Source of the DNA: Clostridium sp. MCC353
GTDB taxonomy: Bacteria > Bacillota > Clostridia > Lachnospirales > Lachnospiraceae
Reading direction: 5' to 3'
Assembly (NCBI RefSeq): GCF_018785315.1
Contig: NZ_WQPN01000143.1
Location: 1-64,000 of the forward strand
DNA: 64,000 nt
A program made the position numbers and the translations under genes. Of the stretch, positions 8,644-17,224 are shown piece after piece. The notes beneath the pieces were generated by a model, which did not search any database, was not told the origin of the DNA, and worked only from the letters and a program-made list of their open reading frames with translations. Each line of letters opens with the position of its first letter. Within the stretch, counting starts at the first letter, position 1.

Positions 8644-10469
8644 CTCTCTTCCTCCGTTCGTTCTGCCGGTCGTTTGTGAGCTGTGGTTCCGCTATGCTGG
8701 ATCCGGCTGTAGGGCACCGCAGGAAGGCGGATGATAATTTCCGTCCCTTCGTCCAGCTCCGAGGCTATGGTGAGGCCGTATTCCTCGCCAAAATACAGCT
8801 TGATCCGCTCATTGACATTCTTAACCCCGATTCCTGATCCTTTTGTGGAGGTCACATGGATCGATTCCGTGAACAAGCTTTCCACATGCTCCTTCGTCAT
8901 TCCCAGCCCGTTATCACGGACGGAAAAATATAAATCATCCCCGTCCTGCCAAACCCGCAGGTTGATCTCCCCGTCTCCGTCCATAAATTCCATGCCGTGA
9001 TAAATGGCGTTTTCCACCAGCGGCTGAAGCATCAGCTTTAGACTGGCAAATTCCAGGCAGTCCTCATCGGCATTGATGTAGTAAGAAAATTTATTTTTAA
9101 AACGCATGTGCTGGATCATCAGATAGTTGCGCACATGTTCCAGCTCGTCTTTTACGGTTATGATGCTCTTCCCCTTGCTCAAACTGATGCGGAAAAAACG
9201 GGCCAGGGCAGTGACCACTTTGACCGCCTCCGCTTTCTGTTCATTTTCAATCATCCAAACGATAATATCCAGGGTGTTGTAGAGAAAATGAGGGTTGATC
9301 TGCGACTGCAGAGTGTCAAACTCCTGCTTTCTCTTGGCCTCGTGTTCCTTCACGATGTCGTCCATCAGGACACGGATCTGCCGGGCCATATTGTTGATGG
9401 AAGTACCCAAATGCTGGATTTCGTAGGAGCCGCCGGAGTACACAGGGGTTTCTAAGTCCCCTTCCTCGATATTGCCTACGGATTTTTCCAGCTCCTTGAT
9501 CGGGTTGGTGATTCTGGATGAGATATAGGAATTAATCAGCATCAGAATAAAAAGGATCAGCATTATTATGAATACGATGAACAGCCTGGTCTTGATCGTA
9601 TTCAAAGAAACTACATTTTTAGGGGTGACTCCAATCACTTTCCATCCGGTATAACCGATGGATTTAACGGTGACGATCCGCTCTTTTCCGTCAAACTCCT
9701 CCAGATAATTGCCGTCCTTATATCCGGCCACAGCCAGATTGTTTTCCCGAACCCGCCCCGAATCGATCAACTGGATTTTCGGATGGTATAAAATCTCTCC
9801 GTCACTGCTGATCAGGTAGACATAGCCGCCGGTGCCTGTGGTCACTCCATTGAATAAATGTTCCAGGCTGGAATAGCTCAAATCCACCAAAAGGACGCCC
9901 TGGGCGGTTGACGGCCCTTCCGTCAGCTCCACAGCCCTTGACAGAGAGATCACCCAGCGGTACTGGTTTTCATTCCCGTCAAAAATGTATTGGACATGAG
10001 GATTGGAAAAATGCTGGTTTTCCGTCTTCTCAAGGGCATTTGTGAACCAGGCGTCCCCTGTCACGTCCAGATTCGTCTTGATTCTGGCGGCCGGTACGGC
10101 CTCTACCATGGTCCCGTCCTGGGAAAACAGGGCGATATTGCTCACATTATCCTTGTTATTATCATAGAGCAGTGTGATCTCGCTGTTAACGGATTCCGAA
10201 GATAAATCCGCATTTTTTACGGCCCCGTAGTAGAGGGAATCGGACAGCCTCATGACTGTACGGAGATAGCTCTCAACCGAACGGGCCACCTGGTTGATCA
10301 GGCTCTGGTTCTCTTCCTTCACCGTCTCCAATACTTGGGAGGACAACCGCTGGTAAATGGAAAAGGTGATGAGAAGGCTGGCCGCCAACGCGGTCACTGT
10401 AAAATAAATGAAAATCGTATATCGTATGCTGTTGTTATGTAAAAATCTGTTTTTTTTCTCTTTTTTCAT
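8640..10469 (-). CDS. YesM-type sensor histidine kinase
   Basis: This membrane histidine kinase has 609 residues. Two membrane segments (about 16-37 and 295-313) flank an extracellular Cache-like sensor domain. A HAMP domain follows (ISSRITNPIKELEKS), then the His_kinase domain with phospho-accepting His at about residue 394 (QINPHFLYNTLD). The ATPase domain has the N box (LVENAIYHG) and G boxes (DNGLGM, GSGIGVKNV). The frame is open to 10544, but that ATG lies in the promoter -35, so the start at 10469 (MKKEKKN) is chosen. It overlaps the following binding-protein gene. Together with the regulator at 4936-6552 it forms a two-component pair that should respond to a sugar, probably through the two anchored binding proteins. 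Confidence 0.9.
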   Translation of the reverse strand: MKKEKKNRFLHNNSIRYTIFIYFTVTALAASLLITFSIYQRLSSQVLETVKEENQSLINQVARSVESYLRTVMRLSDSLYYGAVKNADLSSESVNSEITLLYDNNKDNVSNIALFSQDGTMVEAVPAARIKTNLDVTGDAWFTNALEKTENQHFSNPHVQYIFDGNENQYRWVISLSRAVELTEGPSTAQGVLLVDLSYSSLEHLFNGVTTGTGGYVYLISSDGEILYHPKIQLIDSGRVRENNLAVAGYKDGNYLEEFDGKERIVTVKSIGYTGWKVIGVTPKNVVSLNTIKTRLFIVFIIMLILFILMLINSYISSRITNPIKELEKSVGNIEEGDLETPVYSGGSYEIQHLGTSINNMARQIRVLMDDIVKEHEAKRKQEFDTLQSQINPHFLYNTLDIIVWMIENEQKAEAVKVVTALARFFRISLSKGKSIITVKDELEHVRNYLMIQHMRFKNKFSYYINADEDCLEFASLKLMLQPLVENAIYHGMEFMDGDGEINLRVWQDGDDLYFSVRDNGLGMTKEHVESLFTESIHVTSTKGSGIGVKNVNERIKLYFGEEYGLTIASELDEGTEIIIRLPAVPYSRIQHSGTTAHKRPAERTEEER

Positions 10470-10515
10470 TAATCCGGCTCTTAAACTGCTGTTATCGTCA
10501 ATGTTTCCACAATCC

Positions 10516-10544
10516 ATTATACCTGATATGACACCACATTGCAA
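10516..10544 (-). promoter_or_regulatory. Promoter of the sensor-kinase operon
   Basis: On the minus strand TTGCAA (10539-10544) and TATAAT (10516-10521) are separated by exactly 17 bases. The predicted transcription start lies near 10509, giving a leader of about 40 bases to the kinase start at 10469. The presence of a consensus -10 here rules out the upstream in-frame ATG codons as starts. Confidence 0.8.
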
Positions 10545-10585
10545 ACGGACATGCCTCCTGCACTATTTTAAAATAAATGAATTTG

Positions 10586-10594
10586 TGGTATACT
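10586..10594 (+). promoter_or_regulatory. Extended -10 promoter of rqcH
   Basis: TGG followed by TATACT on the plus strand forms an extended -10 element about 50 bases upstream of the rqcH start. No good -35 is visible, as is usual with extended -10 promoters. It is divergent from the sensor-kinase promoter. Confidence 0.55.
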
Positions 10595-10646
10595 GATCAC
10601 TCGTACTACTTAAATTAGCCGCAGGAAGCGGCGGAACGGGGAATTT

Positions 10647-12389
10647 ATGGCATTTGACGGAATTATAATTGCAAATTTGACAAAGGAAATAAAAGACCGC
10701 CTGGAGGGCGGAAAAATATCGAAAATCGCACAGCCGGAAAAGGACGAACTCCTGTTTACGGTAAAGAATAACAGGGAAACGTACCGGCTTCTGCTGTCGG
10801 CCAGCGCCAGCCTGCCCTTGGCCTATTTTACGGAAAACAACAAGCCCAGCCCTATGACAGCGCCTAATTTCTGTATGCTGTTGAGAAAACACATCGGTAA
10901 TGGGAAGATCACCGCAGTAAGCCAGCCGGGGCTGGAGCGGATTATCCAGTTGGAAATCGAACATTTGGATGAACTGGGGGATATGCGGAAGAAAACGCTG
11001 ATCGTGGAGCTGATGGGAAAACACAGCAATATTATTTTCTGCCGGGAAGACGGGGTGATCATCGACAGCATCAAACACATTTCGGCTCAGGTCAGCTCTG
11101 TCCGGGAGGTGCTGCCTGGCCGGGAGTATTTTATTCCCCATACGACGGAAAAATATGATCCCCTCTCTGTCAGCGAAGAGGATTTTAAGCAGGCAATGAA
11201 CTCCACCCCTGCCCCTCTTCAAAAGGCCTTGTACATGAGATTTACGGGAATCAGCCCCATCATCGGAGAAGAACTCTGTCATCTGGCTTCCCTGAATCCC
11301 GATCTTTCGGCCAATGGACTGTCCGAAGCGGAACTGATTCATCTCTACAGAACTTTTTCTTTCATGATGGAAGATGTAAAAACAGGGAATTTTTCACCGA
11401 ATATCATTTACAGACAGGATGAACCGGTGGAATTTTCCGCATTACCCCTCACCTGCTATGAAGGGGGCGGTTATACGGCCCGCACCTTTGATACGGTGAG
11501 CCAGCTTCTGGAAACCTATTATGCCGCCAAAAACGCCATCACCAGAATCCGGCAGAAATCGGTGGATTTACGGAAAATCGTGCAGACAGCCCTGGAGCGC
11601 AATTATAAAAAGTATGATCTCCAGTTAAAACAGCTGAAGGATACGGACAAGCGGGAAAAATATAAGGTTTACGGAGAACTGCTGAACACTTATGGATATG
11701 AGCTGTCCGGCGGTGAAAAAGAACTGAAATGTCTAAATTACTATACCAATGAGGAAATTAAAATTCCTCTGGATCCCCAACTGACAGCCCGGGAGAATTC
11801 CCAGAAATTCTTTGACAAATATAACAAGATGAAGCGGACGTATGAAGCGCTTTCCGAACTGACCCTGGAAACCAAACGGGAAATCGAGCACTTGGAGTCC
11901 ATCAGCACAGCTTTGGATATCGCCCTTTTGGAAGAAGATCTGGTTCAGATCAAAGAGGAGCTGACCGAATACGGCTATATCCGCCGCCGATATACGGGGA
12001 CAAAAAAACAGAAGATCACAAGCAGGCCCTTCCACTACATTTCGTCCGACGGTTTCCATATCTATGTTGGGAAAAACAACTATCAGAACGAAGAGCTGAC
12101 CTTTAAAGTGGCCGGAGGCAATGACTGGTGGTTCCATGCCAAAGGGATTCCGGGATCTCATGTGATCGTAAAAACAGAGGGAAAAGAGCTCCCCGACCGC
12201 GTCTTTGAGGAAGCAGGCGCCCTGGCGGCCTATTATTCCAAGGGCAGGAATAATGATAAAGTGGAAATCGATTATATTCAGCGGAAGAATGTGAAGAAAG
12301 CAGCGGGGGGAGCACCGGGATTCGTGATCTACCATACCAATTATTCCCTGTTGGCGATTCCCAGCGCGGATTTTACAGTGGTTGAATAA
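10647..12389 (+). CDS. rqcH: Ribosome quality control protein RqcH (NFACT family)
   Basis: This is the bacterial Rqc2/NEMF homologue (580 residues, the family's usual length), formerly annotated as fibronectin-binding protein. RqcH binds obstructed 50S subunits carrying peptidyl-tRNA and recruits tRNA-Ala to add C-terminal alanine tails that mark stalled chains for degradation. The N-terminal NFACT-N domain begins MAFDGIIIANLTKEI; a helical/coiled-coil middle spans about residues 280-440; the C-terminal NFACT-R domain shows NDWWFHAKGIPGSHVIVK. The start has GGGG upstream. It is a lone plus-strand gene, divergent from the galactose sensor operon and convergent with the VOC gene. Confidence 0.93.
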   Translation: MAFDGIIIANLTKEIKDRLEGGKISKIAQPEKDELLFTVKNNRETYRLLLSASASLPLAYFTENNKPSPMTAPNFCMLLRKHIGNGKITAVSQPGLERIIQLEIEHLDELGDMRKKTLIVELMGKHSNIIFCREDGVIIDSIKHISAQVSSVREVLPGREYFIPHTTEKYDPLSVSEEDFKQAMNSTPAPLQKALYMRFTGISPIIGEELCHLASLNPDLSANGLSEAELIHLYRTFSFMMEDVKTGNFSPNIIYRQDEPVEFSALPLTCYEGGGYTARTFDTVSQLLETYYAAKNAITRIRQKSVDLRKIVQTALERNYKKYDLQLKQLKDTDKREKYKVYGELLNTYGYELSGGEKELKCLNYYTNEEIKIPLDPQLTARENSQKFFDKYNKMKRTYEALSELTLETKREIEHLESISTALDIALLEEDLVQIKEELTEYGYIRRRYTGTKKQKITSRPFHYISSDGFHIYVGKNNYQNEELTFKVAGGNDWWFHAKGIPGSHVIVKTEGKELPDRVFEEAGALAAYYSKGRNNDKVEIDYIQRKNVKKAAGGAPGFVIYHTNYSLLAIPSADFTVVE

Positions 12390-12442
12390 AAAATGGAATG
12401 TGTCCGGCGGTAATAAATACTTACACCATATGAAACCAATAA

Positions 12443-12483
12443 AAGCGGCGCTGTGCCCCTTTCCAGGGCGTACGGCGCCGCTT
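12443..12483 (-). terminator. Intrinsic terminator of the VOC gene, shared with the rqcH 3' end
   Basis: A 9-bp perfect stem (AAGCGGCGC / GCGCCGCTT) has a further internal GCCC/GGGC pairing. On the minus strand the stem is followed by TTTTATT, a standard terminator for the VOC gene. On the plus strand, after rqcH, the downstream tract is less T-rich, so it may act weakly in that direction. Confidence 0.7.
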
Positions 12484-12550
12484 CCTGCCTCTAACTTGTC
12501 ATACATTCATTGTTTTCGATTCCGGATATTCTTTCTTAGAATTTCTTCAA

Positions 12551-12916
12551 TCAACGTTCCGGCACAATCTCAATCCAATACCCGTCCGGGTCTGCGATAA
12601 AATAAATCCCCATAGCCGGATTTTCAAAGCAGATGATTCCCATCTTTTTGTGTTTTTCATAAAAGGCATCGTATTCATCGGTACGGAATGCCAGATGGAA
12701 TTCACATTCCCCCAGGTTATAAGGCTCTTTCCTGTCTCTCAGCCAGGTTAATTCCAGTGAAAACTCTGTAATTCCATCTCCTAAATAAACCAGCTTAAAA
12801 GAATCATCGGATGCGGTCTTCTCTCTCACCGGCTCTAAGCCCAGGGCTTCTTTGTAAAAAGCCAGACTTTTGTCTAAATCTAAAACGTTGAAATTATAAT
12901 GGTTAAATTTAATCAT
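12551..12916 (-). CDS. VOC (glyoxalase/bleomycin-resistance) family protein
   Basis: This is a small cytosolic protein of 121 residues with the paired beta-alpha-beta-beta-beta modules of the vicinal-oxygen-chelate superfamily. Likely metal ligands are His6 (FNHYNF), a Glu in ITEFSLELT, a His in CEFHLAFR and the C-terminal Glu in GYWIEIVPE, which is the H/E/H/E pattern of glyoxalase I. Lactoylglutathione lyase-like activity is possible, but many VOC members act on other substrates, so the reaction is not assigned. The ribosome binding site GGGAGG is clear. It lies just downstream of serS and is transcribed the same way. Confidence 0.8.
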   Translation of the reverse strand: MIKFNHYNFNVLDLDKSLAFYKEALGLEPVREKTASDDSFKLVYLGDGITEFSLELTWLRDRKEPYNLGECEFHLAFRTDEYDAFYEKHKKMGIICFENPAMGIYFIADPDGYWIEIVPER

Positions 12917-12953
12917 CTTAATCCTCCCTTATTCCCACGGTTTCCCGTACTGT

Positions 12954-14237
12954 TTATTTTTTCCTGATCTCTGTCATGCCGCCCATGTATGGCTGCAATG
13001 CCGTCGGGATCTTAACACTGCCGTCTGCCTGCAGATTATTCTCTAAAAATGCGATCAGCATTCTCGGCGGGGCAACTACCGTGTTATTGAGCGTATGGGC
13101 AAAATATTTCCCCTTTTCTCCATTGACACGGATCTTTAACCGGCGCGCCTGCGCGTCACCTAAGTTAGAGCAGCTTCCCACTTCGAAATATTTTTTCTGT
13201 CTCGGAGACCATGCCTCCACATCCACGGATTTCACTTTCAGGTCGGCAAGATCGCCGGAACAGCATTCAAGTGTCCTCACCGGGATATCCAGGGAACGGA
13301 ACAGATCTACCGTGTTCTGCCATAACTTATCGTACCACATCATGCTGTCTTCCGGTTTGCAGACAACGATCATCTCCTGTTTCTCAAACTGATGGATGCG
13401 GTAAACTCCCCGCTCTTCCAGTCCGTGAGCGCCTTTTTCCTTGCGGAAACAAGGGGAATAGCTTGTCAGGGTCTTAGGCAGCTTGTCTTCCGGTATGATG
13501 GTATCGATAAACTTACCGATCATGGAATGTTCGCTGGTTCCGATCAGGTATAAATCCTCGCCCTCAATTTTATACATCATAGCGTCCATCTCAGCGAAAC
13601 TCATAACTCCCGTAACCACTTCGCTTCTGATCATAAATGGAGGCACACAGTATGTGAACCCACGGCCTATCATAAAATCCCTGGCATAAGAGATCACTGC
13701 GGAATGAAGTCTTGCAATATCTCCCATCAGATAATAAAATCCGTTTCCTGCAACCTTTCTGGCGCTGTCTAAATCAATGCCTTCAAAGCTCTCCATGATC
13801 TCCGTGTGGTAAGGAATTTCAAATTCCGGTACAACCGGCTCGCCATATCGTTCCACTTCCACGTTTTCGCTGTCGTCTTTTCCAATGGGCACGCTGGGAT
13901 CGATGATATTTGGTATGGTCATCATGATCTTTTTGATCTTGGCTTCCAGTTCCGTCTCCTTTGCTTCTAACTCAGCCAGGCGGGCAGAATCGGCATTCAC
14001 CTTAGCCTTTAACTCTTCCGCTTCTTCCTTTTTCCCCTGTCCCATCAAAGCGCCGATCTGCTTTGAAAATTTATTGCGGTCCGCTCTTAAACTGTCTGCT
14101 TCCGACTTGGCAGCCCTGTTTTCAGCGTCTAAAGCGATCACTTCATCGACCAATCCTAATTTACTATCTTGAAACTTGTTTCTGATATTCTGCTTTACAA
14201 TTTCAGGGTTCTCTCTGACAAACTTTAAATCTAACAT
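12954..14237 (-). CDS. serS: Seryl-tRNA synthetase
   Basis: This class II aminoacyl-tRNA synthetase (427 residues, standard length) charges tRNA-Ser. The N-terminal ~100 residues form the long antiparallel coiled-coil arm that contacts the tRNA variable arm (Lys/Glu-rich). The catalytic domain shows motif 2 (PCFRKEKGAHGLEERGVYRIHQF, residues split here: PCFRKEKGA and GLEERGVYRIHQF) and motif 3 (NNTVVAPPRMLIAFLEN). The frame is open upstream to 14444, but the start at 14237 (MLDLKFV) matches the family N-terminus and has TAGGAGG 7 bases before it. Confidence 0.96.
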   Translation of the reverse strand: MLDLKFVRENPEIVKQNIRNKFQDSKLGLVDEVIALDAENRAAKSEADSLRADRNKFSKQIGALMGQGKKEEAEELKAKVNADSARLAELEAKETELEAKIKKIMMTIPNIIDPSVPIGKDDSENVEVERYGEPVVPEFEIPYHTEIMESFEGIDLDSARKVAGNGFYYLMGDIARLHSAVISYARDFMIGRGFTYCVPPFMIRSEVVTGVMSFAEMDAMMYKIEGEDLYLIGTSEHSMIGKFIDTIIPEDKLPKTLTSYSPCFRKEKGAHGLEERGVYRIHQFEKQEMIVVCKPEDSMMWYDKLWQNTVDLFRSLDIPVRTLECCSGDLADLKVKSVDVEAWSPRQKKYFEVGSCSNLGDAQARRLKIRVNGEKGKYFAHTLNNTVVAPPRMLIAFLENNLQADGSVKIPTALQPYMGGMTEIRKK

Positions 14238-14296
14238 AATTTTCCTCCTAAATTCTATACCGCGGACCCATAGCGATACGATTTCCTGTGATATAA

Positions 14297-14334
14297 AAAA
14301 TGTAGTATAATCATACGTGAGTATACTACATTTT
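14297..14334 (-). terminator. AT-rich hairpin between the pyridoxamine kinase gene and serS
   Basis: A 13-bp perfect inverted repeat (AAAATGTAGTATA / TATACTACATTTT, 12-base loop) lies 26 bases after the kinase stop and is followed on the minus strand by a T-rich tract. This fits an intrinsic terminator for the upstream kinase gene. Its arms also contain TATACT-like sequences, so it might hide a serS promoter. Confidence 0.6.
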
Positions 14335-14359
14335 AAACGCAAAGGAAAGACCTTTTTCC

Positions 14360-15190
14360 TTATTTCACCAGCAGACAGAGCATTTCTTCCAGGCAGACCC
14401 CATGGTTTACCGGAATATTTAATTCCTCTGATTTGAGAATGCATGCCTTTATAAATCCGGCTGATTTTCTGGCGGCTGTCAAAAGATCCTCCCCCTGCAG
14501 AAGGCTGGCCGCTGTGATGGCGGAAAAAATATCTCCGGTTCCGGGCCGCTCATGCCCCACCCTCTTCATCTTCTGGAACCTGATCTCATCCGGTCCTGCA
14601 ATTACGTTCACTAAAAATCCGCCTTCATTTATTCCGGTAATTACCACTTCTTTCGGACCGATATCCAGAATCTTCAGGGCCATGTCCTTTAATTCGTCCC
14701 GTTTCCATCCGTCTTTTTTATATTCCATGCCTGTGAGAATGCAGGCTTCCGTCAGATTCGGCGTCACCACATCCCCTAAGGACACCAGTTCTCTCATCCG
14801 GCCGCACATCCGCCCATCAAACGTTTTGTATGGTTTCCCATGATCCCCCATAATGGGATCGATGATTACTTTTGTATTCTTTCCCTTAAAATCCCGGATC
14901 ATACCTGAAACGATTTCAATCTGGCTTTCCGATCCCAAAAATCCGGTCAAAATGCCGTCGAAGGACAGTTCCAACTGCTTCCATGCCTGGAGATAGGGAA
15001 CCATATGTTCCGTAAAATCCTGAAAATAACAGGCCGGAAAGGCCAGGTGGTTGGAAAGGACTGCGGTGGGAACCGGGCAGGCCTGCACCTTCAGCGCCGA
15101 TATAACAGGAATAGCCGCTGTTAGGGAACAGCGGCCATATCCTGACAAATCATTGATTACTGCTAATTTTTTCTGATGATAATCATTCAT
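14360..15190 (-). CDS. pdxY: Pyridoxamine/pyridoxal kinase
   Basis: This ribokinase-fold vitamin B6 salvage kinase (276 residues) phosphorylates pyridoxal, pyridoxamine or pyridoxine with ATP. The N-terminal INDLSGYGRCSLTAAIPVIS is characteristic of PdxY/PdxK. It also has DPIMGDHGKPY, TPNLTEACILTG and the anion-hole/catalytic segment RPGTGDIFSA. The start at 15190 has GGAG 5 bases upstream; a TTG at 15205 is a weaker alternative. The gene directly follows an ECF transporter S-component gene, which suggests uptake plus phosphorylation of a B6 vitamer as one unit. Confidence 0.88.
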   Translation of the reverse strand: MNDYHQKKLAVINDLSGYGRCSLTAAIPVISALKVQACPVPTAVLSNHLAFPACYFQDFTEHMVPYLQAWKQLELSFDGILTGFLGSESQIEIVSGMIRDFKGKNTKVIIDPIMGDHGKPYKTFDGRMCGRMRELVSLGDVVTPNLTEACILTGMEYKKDGWKRDELKDMALKILDIGPKEVVITGINEGGFLVNVIAGPDEIRFQKMKRVGHERPGTGDIFSAITAASLLQGEDLLTAARKSAGFIKACILKSEELNIPVNHGVCLEEMLCLLVK

Positions 15191-15215
15191 ATGAACTCCA
15201 CACAAAAGGAGGACA

Positions 15216-15815
15216 TCAGCCGATATGGAAGAATAATCCGGCTTTTTTCAGCACCGGCCTCACCGCCATATACACGAACACCACAACCAGAGTACCGGCT
15301 ACCGCGTTGATAAATGTAACGCCCGCCGCCCAGGTGGACATGATCTTTGCCGCTGACGACTCCACTCCTAATACGAAATTTTTGTAAAAATAACCCACAA
15401 TGGGATCCATGATAACATTGAACCCCAGCGCTGCTATGGATGAAATCAGCGTCCATTTCAGCACGTATTTAGAATCGTGATTATCGGTAATATGGGCAAT
15501 TTTATGGGCAATAAACCCGGCGATCAAGCCAATGCACAGCTTCAGGATAAATGTTTTAGGCGCGCTGGTGATATAAACCGGATCCAGAATATCCGCTATG
15601 GTCATTCCCAAAGATCCGGCCAGCCCGCCGTAAACACCGCCTAAAAGCAGGGCAGCCAGCACGCAGAACGCGTTGCCGATATGCAGGGCCACCATATCCC
15701 CGCCGAAGGTGGGAATCGGGATCTTCAAAAAGGTAAATGCCACATAGCATAAAGCTGCCATCAATGCCGTAATCACAATCTTGTAAACTTTTTCATTCTC
15801 TTTGTTAATCATCAT
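15216..15815 (-). CDS. ECF transporter S component, probably for vitamin B6
   Basis: This 199-residue integral membrane protein has about six hydrophobic segments and the ECF S-component pattern ITALMAALCYVAFTF near the N-terminus, where S components contact the shared EcfT/EcfA module. No energising subunits are encoded here, so it would be a group II S component using an EcfAAT module from elsewhere in the genome. Substrate assignment rests on position: the next gene is a pyridoxamine kinase, 25 bases away, and predicted pyridoxine S components (PdxU families) are known. Thiamine is a weaker alternative because thiN lies upstream. Confidence 0.78.
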   Translation of the reverse strand: MMINKENEKVYKIVITALMAALCYVAFTFLKIPIPTFGGDMVALHIGNAFCVLAALLLGGVYGGLAGSLGMTIADILDPVYITSAPKTFILKLCIGLIAGFIAHKIAHITDNHDSKYVLKWTLISSIAALGFNVIMDPIVGYFYKNFVLGVESSAAKIMSTWAAGVTFINAVAGTLVVVFVYMAVRPVLKKAGLFFHIG

Positions 15816-15904
15816 AAGCTCTCCCTTGCAAATCAATTTTCCCTATCATAGCATGCAAGTGGATTGCTATAAATATCCAGTCTGTCACTTTTTAACCATA
15901 CCAG

Positions 15905-16561
15905 TTAATCCTTTGATTCCACGCAGATCAGGATACCGCTGTCAAATTCAATACTTCCCCTTTCCCCGGTCAGCTCATTGCTGACACAGAGGCCGGATTC
16001 TCTGCCGATTTTGATGTTCTTCTTATTCAGCGGATATTTAAACCCTTTTAAGGTTATGCCGGTCACCTGTTCGGTAAAAGGAATAAAGGATATATACCTG
16101 CCCCATACATCGGATTTATAAAACTCCTTTTTCCCCATCAACAGATACAAATAGTTCTGCGGATCGGCAATCCGCCCCTCCATCCCCATCTCCTGGCAGT
16201 AATAAAGCAGATGGATATTGGCCAAAAGGTGATCCAGCCTGCCGCCGGTAGCCCCTAATATCAGCACCCGGGTGCAGCCCAGCCTGGCCGCCACAGCCAG
16301 CGCCAGTTCCGTGTCCGTCTCGTCCTTTTCCGGTTTGTGGATATCCCAGGTAACGGGACCTGCCATCCTTTTATATTCATCCACAATCTCCGGAGAGGCC
16401 GTATCAAAATCCCCTACAATGGCATCGGGTTTCAGCCCCAGCTCTTTAACCGCCTTCAGCCCCCCGTCCACTGCCACCATTTTATCAAATCGGTATTTCT
16501 CCAATAAAGAATCAGCGAAAGCCAGATCAAGGCTTCCGCCGGTAAGAATTAAACCGTCCAT
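15905..16561 (-). CDS. thiN: Thiamine pyrophosphokinase
   Basis: This cytosolic enzyme (218 residues) transfers pyrophosphate from ATP to thiamine, making thiamine diphosphate. Conserved motifs include VAVDGGLKAVKELGLKPDAIVGDFDT and, near residue 78, DETDTELAL, followed by GATGGRLDHLLANI, the catalytic and substrate-binding regions of the family. The start overlaps the 3' end of rpe by 13 bases, so translation is coupled. The rsgA-rpe-thiN order is a conserved Bacillota arrangement. Confidence 0.93.
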   Translation of the reverse strand: MDGLILTGGSLDLAFADSLLEKYRFDKMVAVDGGLKAVKELGLKPDAIVGDFDTASPEIVDEYKRMAGPVTWDIHKPEKDETDTELALAVAARLGCTRVLILGATGGRLDHLLANIHLLYYCQEMGMEGRIADPQNYLYLLMGKKEFYKSDVWGRYISFIPFTEQVTGITLKGFKYPLNKKNIKIGRESGLCVSNELTGERGSIEFDSGILICVESKD

Positions 16562-17223
16562 TTATCCTCACATTCCTTAAATATATCTAAAAATGCCTTT
16601 GTATTGGCAGCCGCATCACCGTTGAAGACAGCGGAACCGGCCACAAAGATGTTGGCTCCCGCTTCCATCAGAGTTCTGACATTATCCGGGGTCACCCCAC
16701 CGTCCACCTGGATATCCGTAGAAAGCCCCAATTCCCTGCATTTTGCCCGCAGACTGCGGATCTTATCAAGAGTATAGGGGATGAATTTCTGACCTCCGAA
16801 TCCGGGGTTTACGGTCATGAGAAGCACCATGTCCAGTTGGGGCAGAATGTATTCCAGCACGCTTATGGGAGTGGCAGGGTTCAACGCAACCCCCACCTTT
16901 AATCCGGCTTCCTTAATCTGGTTTACGGTACGGTCTAAATGAACGCAGGCCTCCGCATGGACGCAGATTAAGTCCGCACCCGCTTTTTTCATATCATCCA
17001 CATAACGTCCCGGTTCCTCTACCATCATGTGAACGTCAAACACCTTTTCCGTGCAGCTCCTTAAACTGGCGATCACAGGCATTCCAAAAGAAATGCTGGG
17101 CACGAAGGCCCCGTCCATCACATCGATATGAATATACTGGGCACCTGCTTTATCCACAGTCTGAACCTGTTTCCCCAGTTCCTTAAAATCCGCCGCCAAA
17201 ATAGATGGTGCTAAACAAAACAT
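16549..17223 (-). CDS. rpe: Ribulose-phosphate 3-epimerase
   Basis: This TIM-barrel enzyme (224 residues) interconverts ribulose 5-phosphate and xylulose 5-phosphate in the pentose phosphate pathway. The sequence shows the N-terminal LAPSILAADF, metal-binding HIDVMDG and FDVHMMV, VNPGFGGQ, and the phosphate-binding VDGGVTPDN. All catalytic Asp/His positions appear intact. The ribosome binding site AAGGAG sits 8 bases before the ATG. It lies one base downstream of rsgA and overlaps thiN. Confidence 0.96.
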   Translation of the reverse strand: MFCLAPSILAADFKELGKQVQTVDKAGAQYIHIDVMDGAFVPSISFGMPVIASLRSCTEKVFDVHMMVEEPGRYVDDMKKAGADLICVHAEACVHLDRTVNQIKEAGLKVGVALNPATPISVLEYILPQLDMVLLMTVNPGFGGQKFIPYTLDKIRSLRAKCRELGLSTDIQVDGGVTPDNVRTLMEAGANIFVAGSAVFNGDAAANTKAFLDIFKECEDKWTV

Positions 17224-17224
17224 A

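Noticed and set aside
10563-12506. Two ~257-259-codon minus-strand frames opposite rqcH
   Set aside because: They are antisense to a conserved gene and show no recognisable motif; the left one also overlaps both divergent promoters.
14260-14270. T-box-like string TGGGTCCGCGG upstream of serS (minus strand)
   Set aside because: It resembles the TGGNACCGCGG antiterminator core but has T in place of the invariant A. Only about 120 bases separate serS from the previous gene, with no room or sequence for Stem I and a specifier loop.
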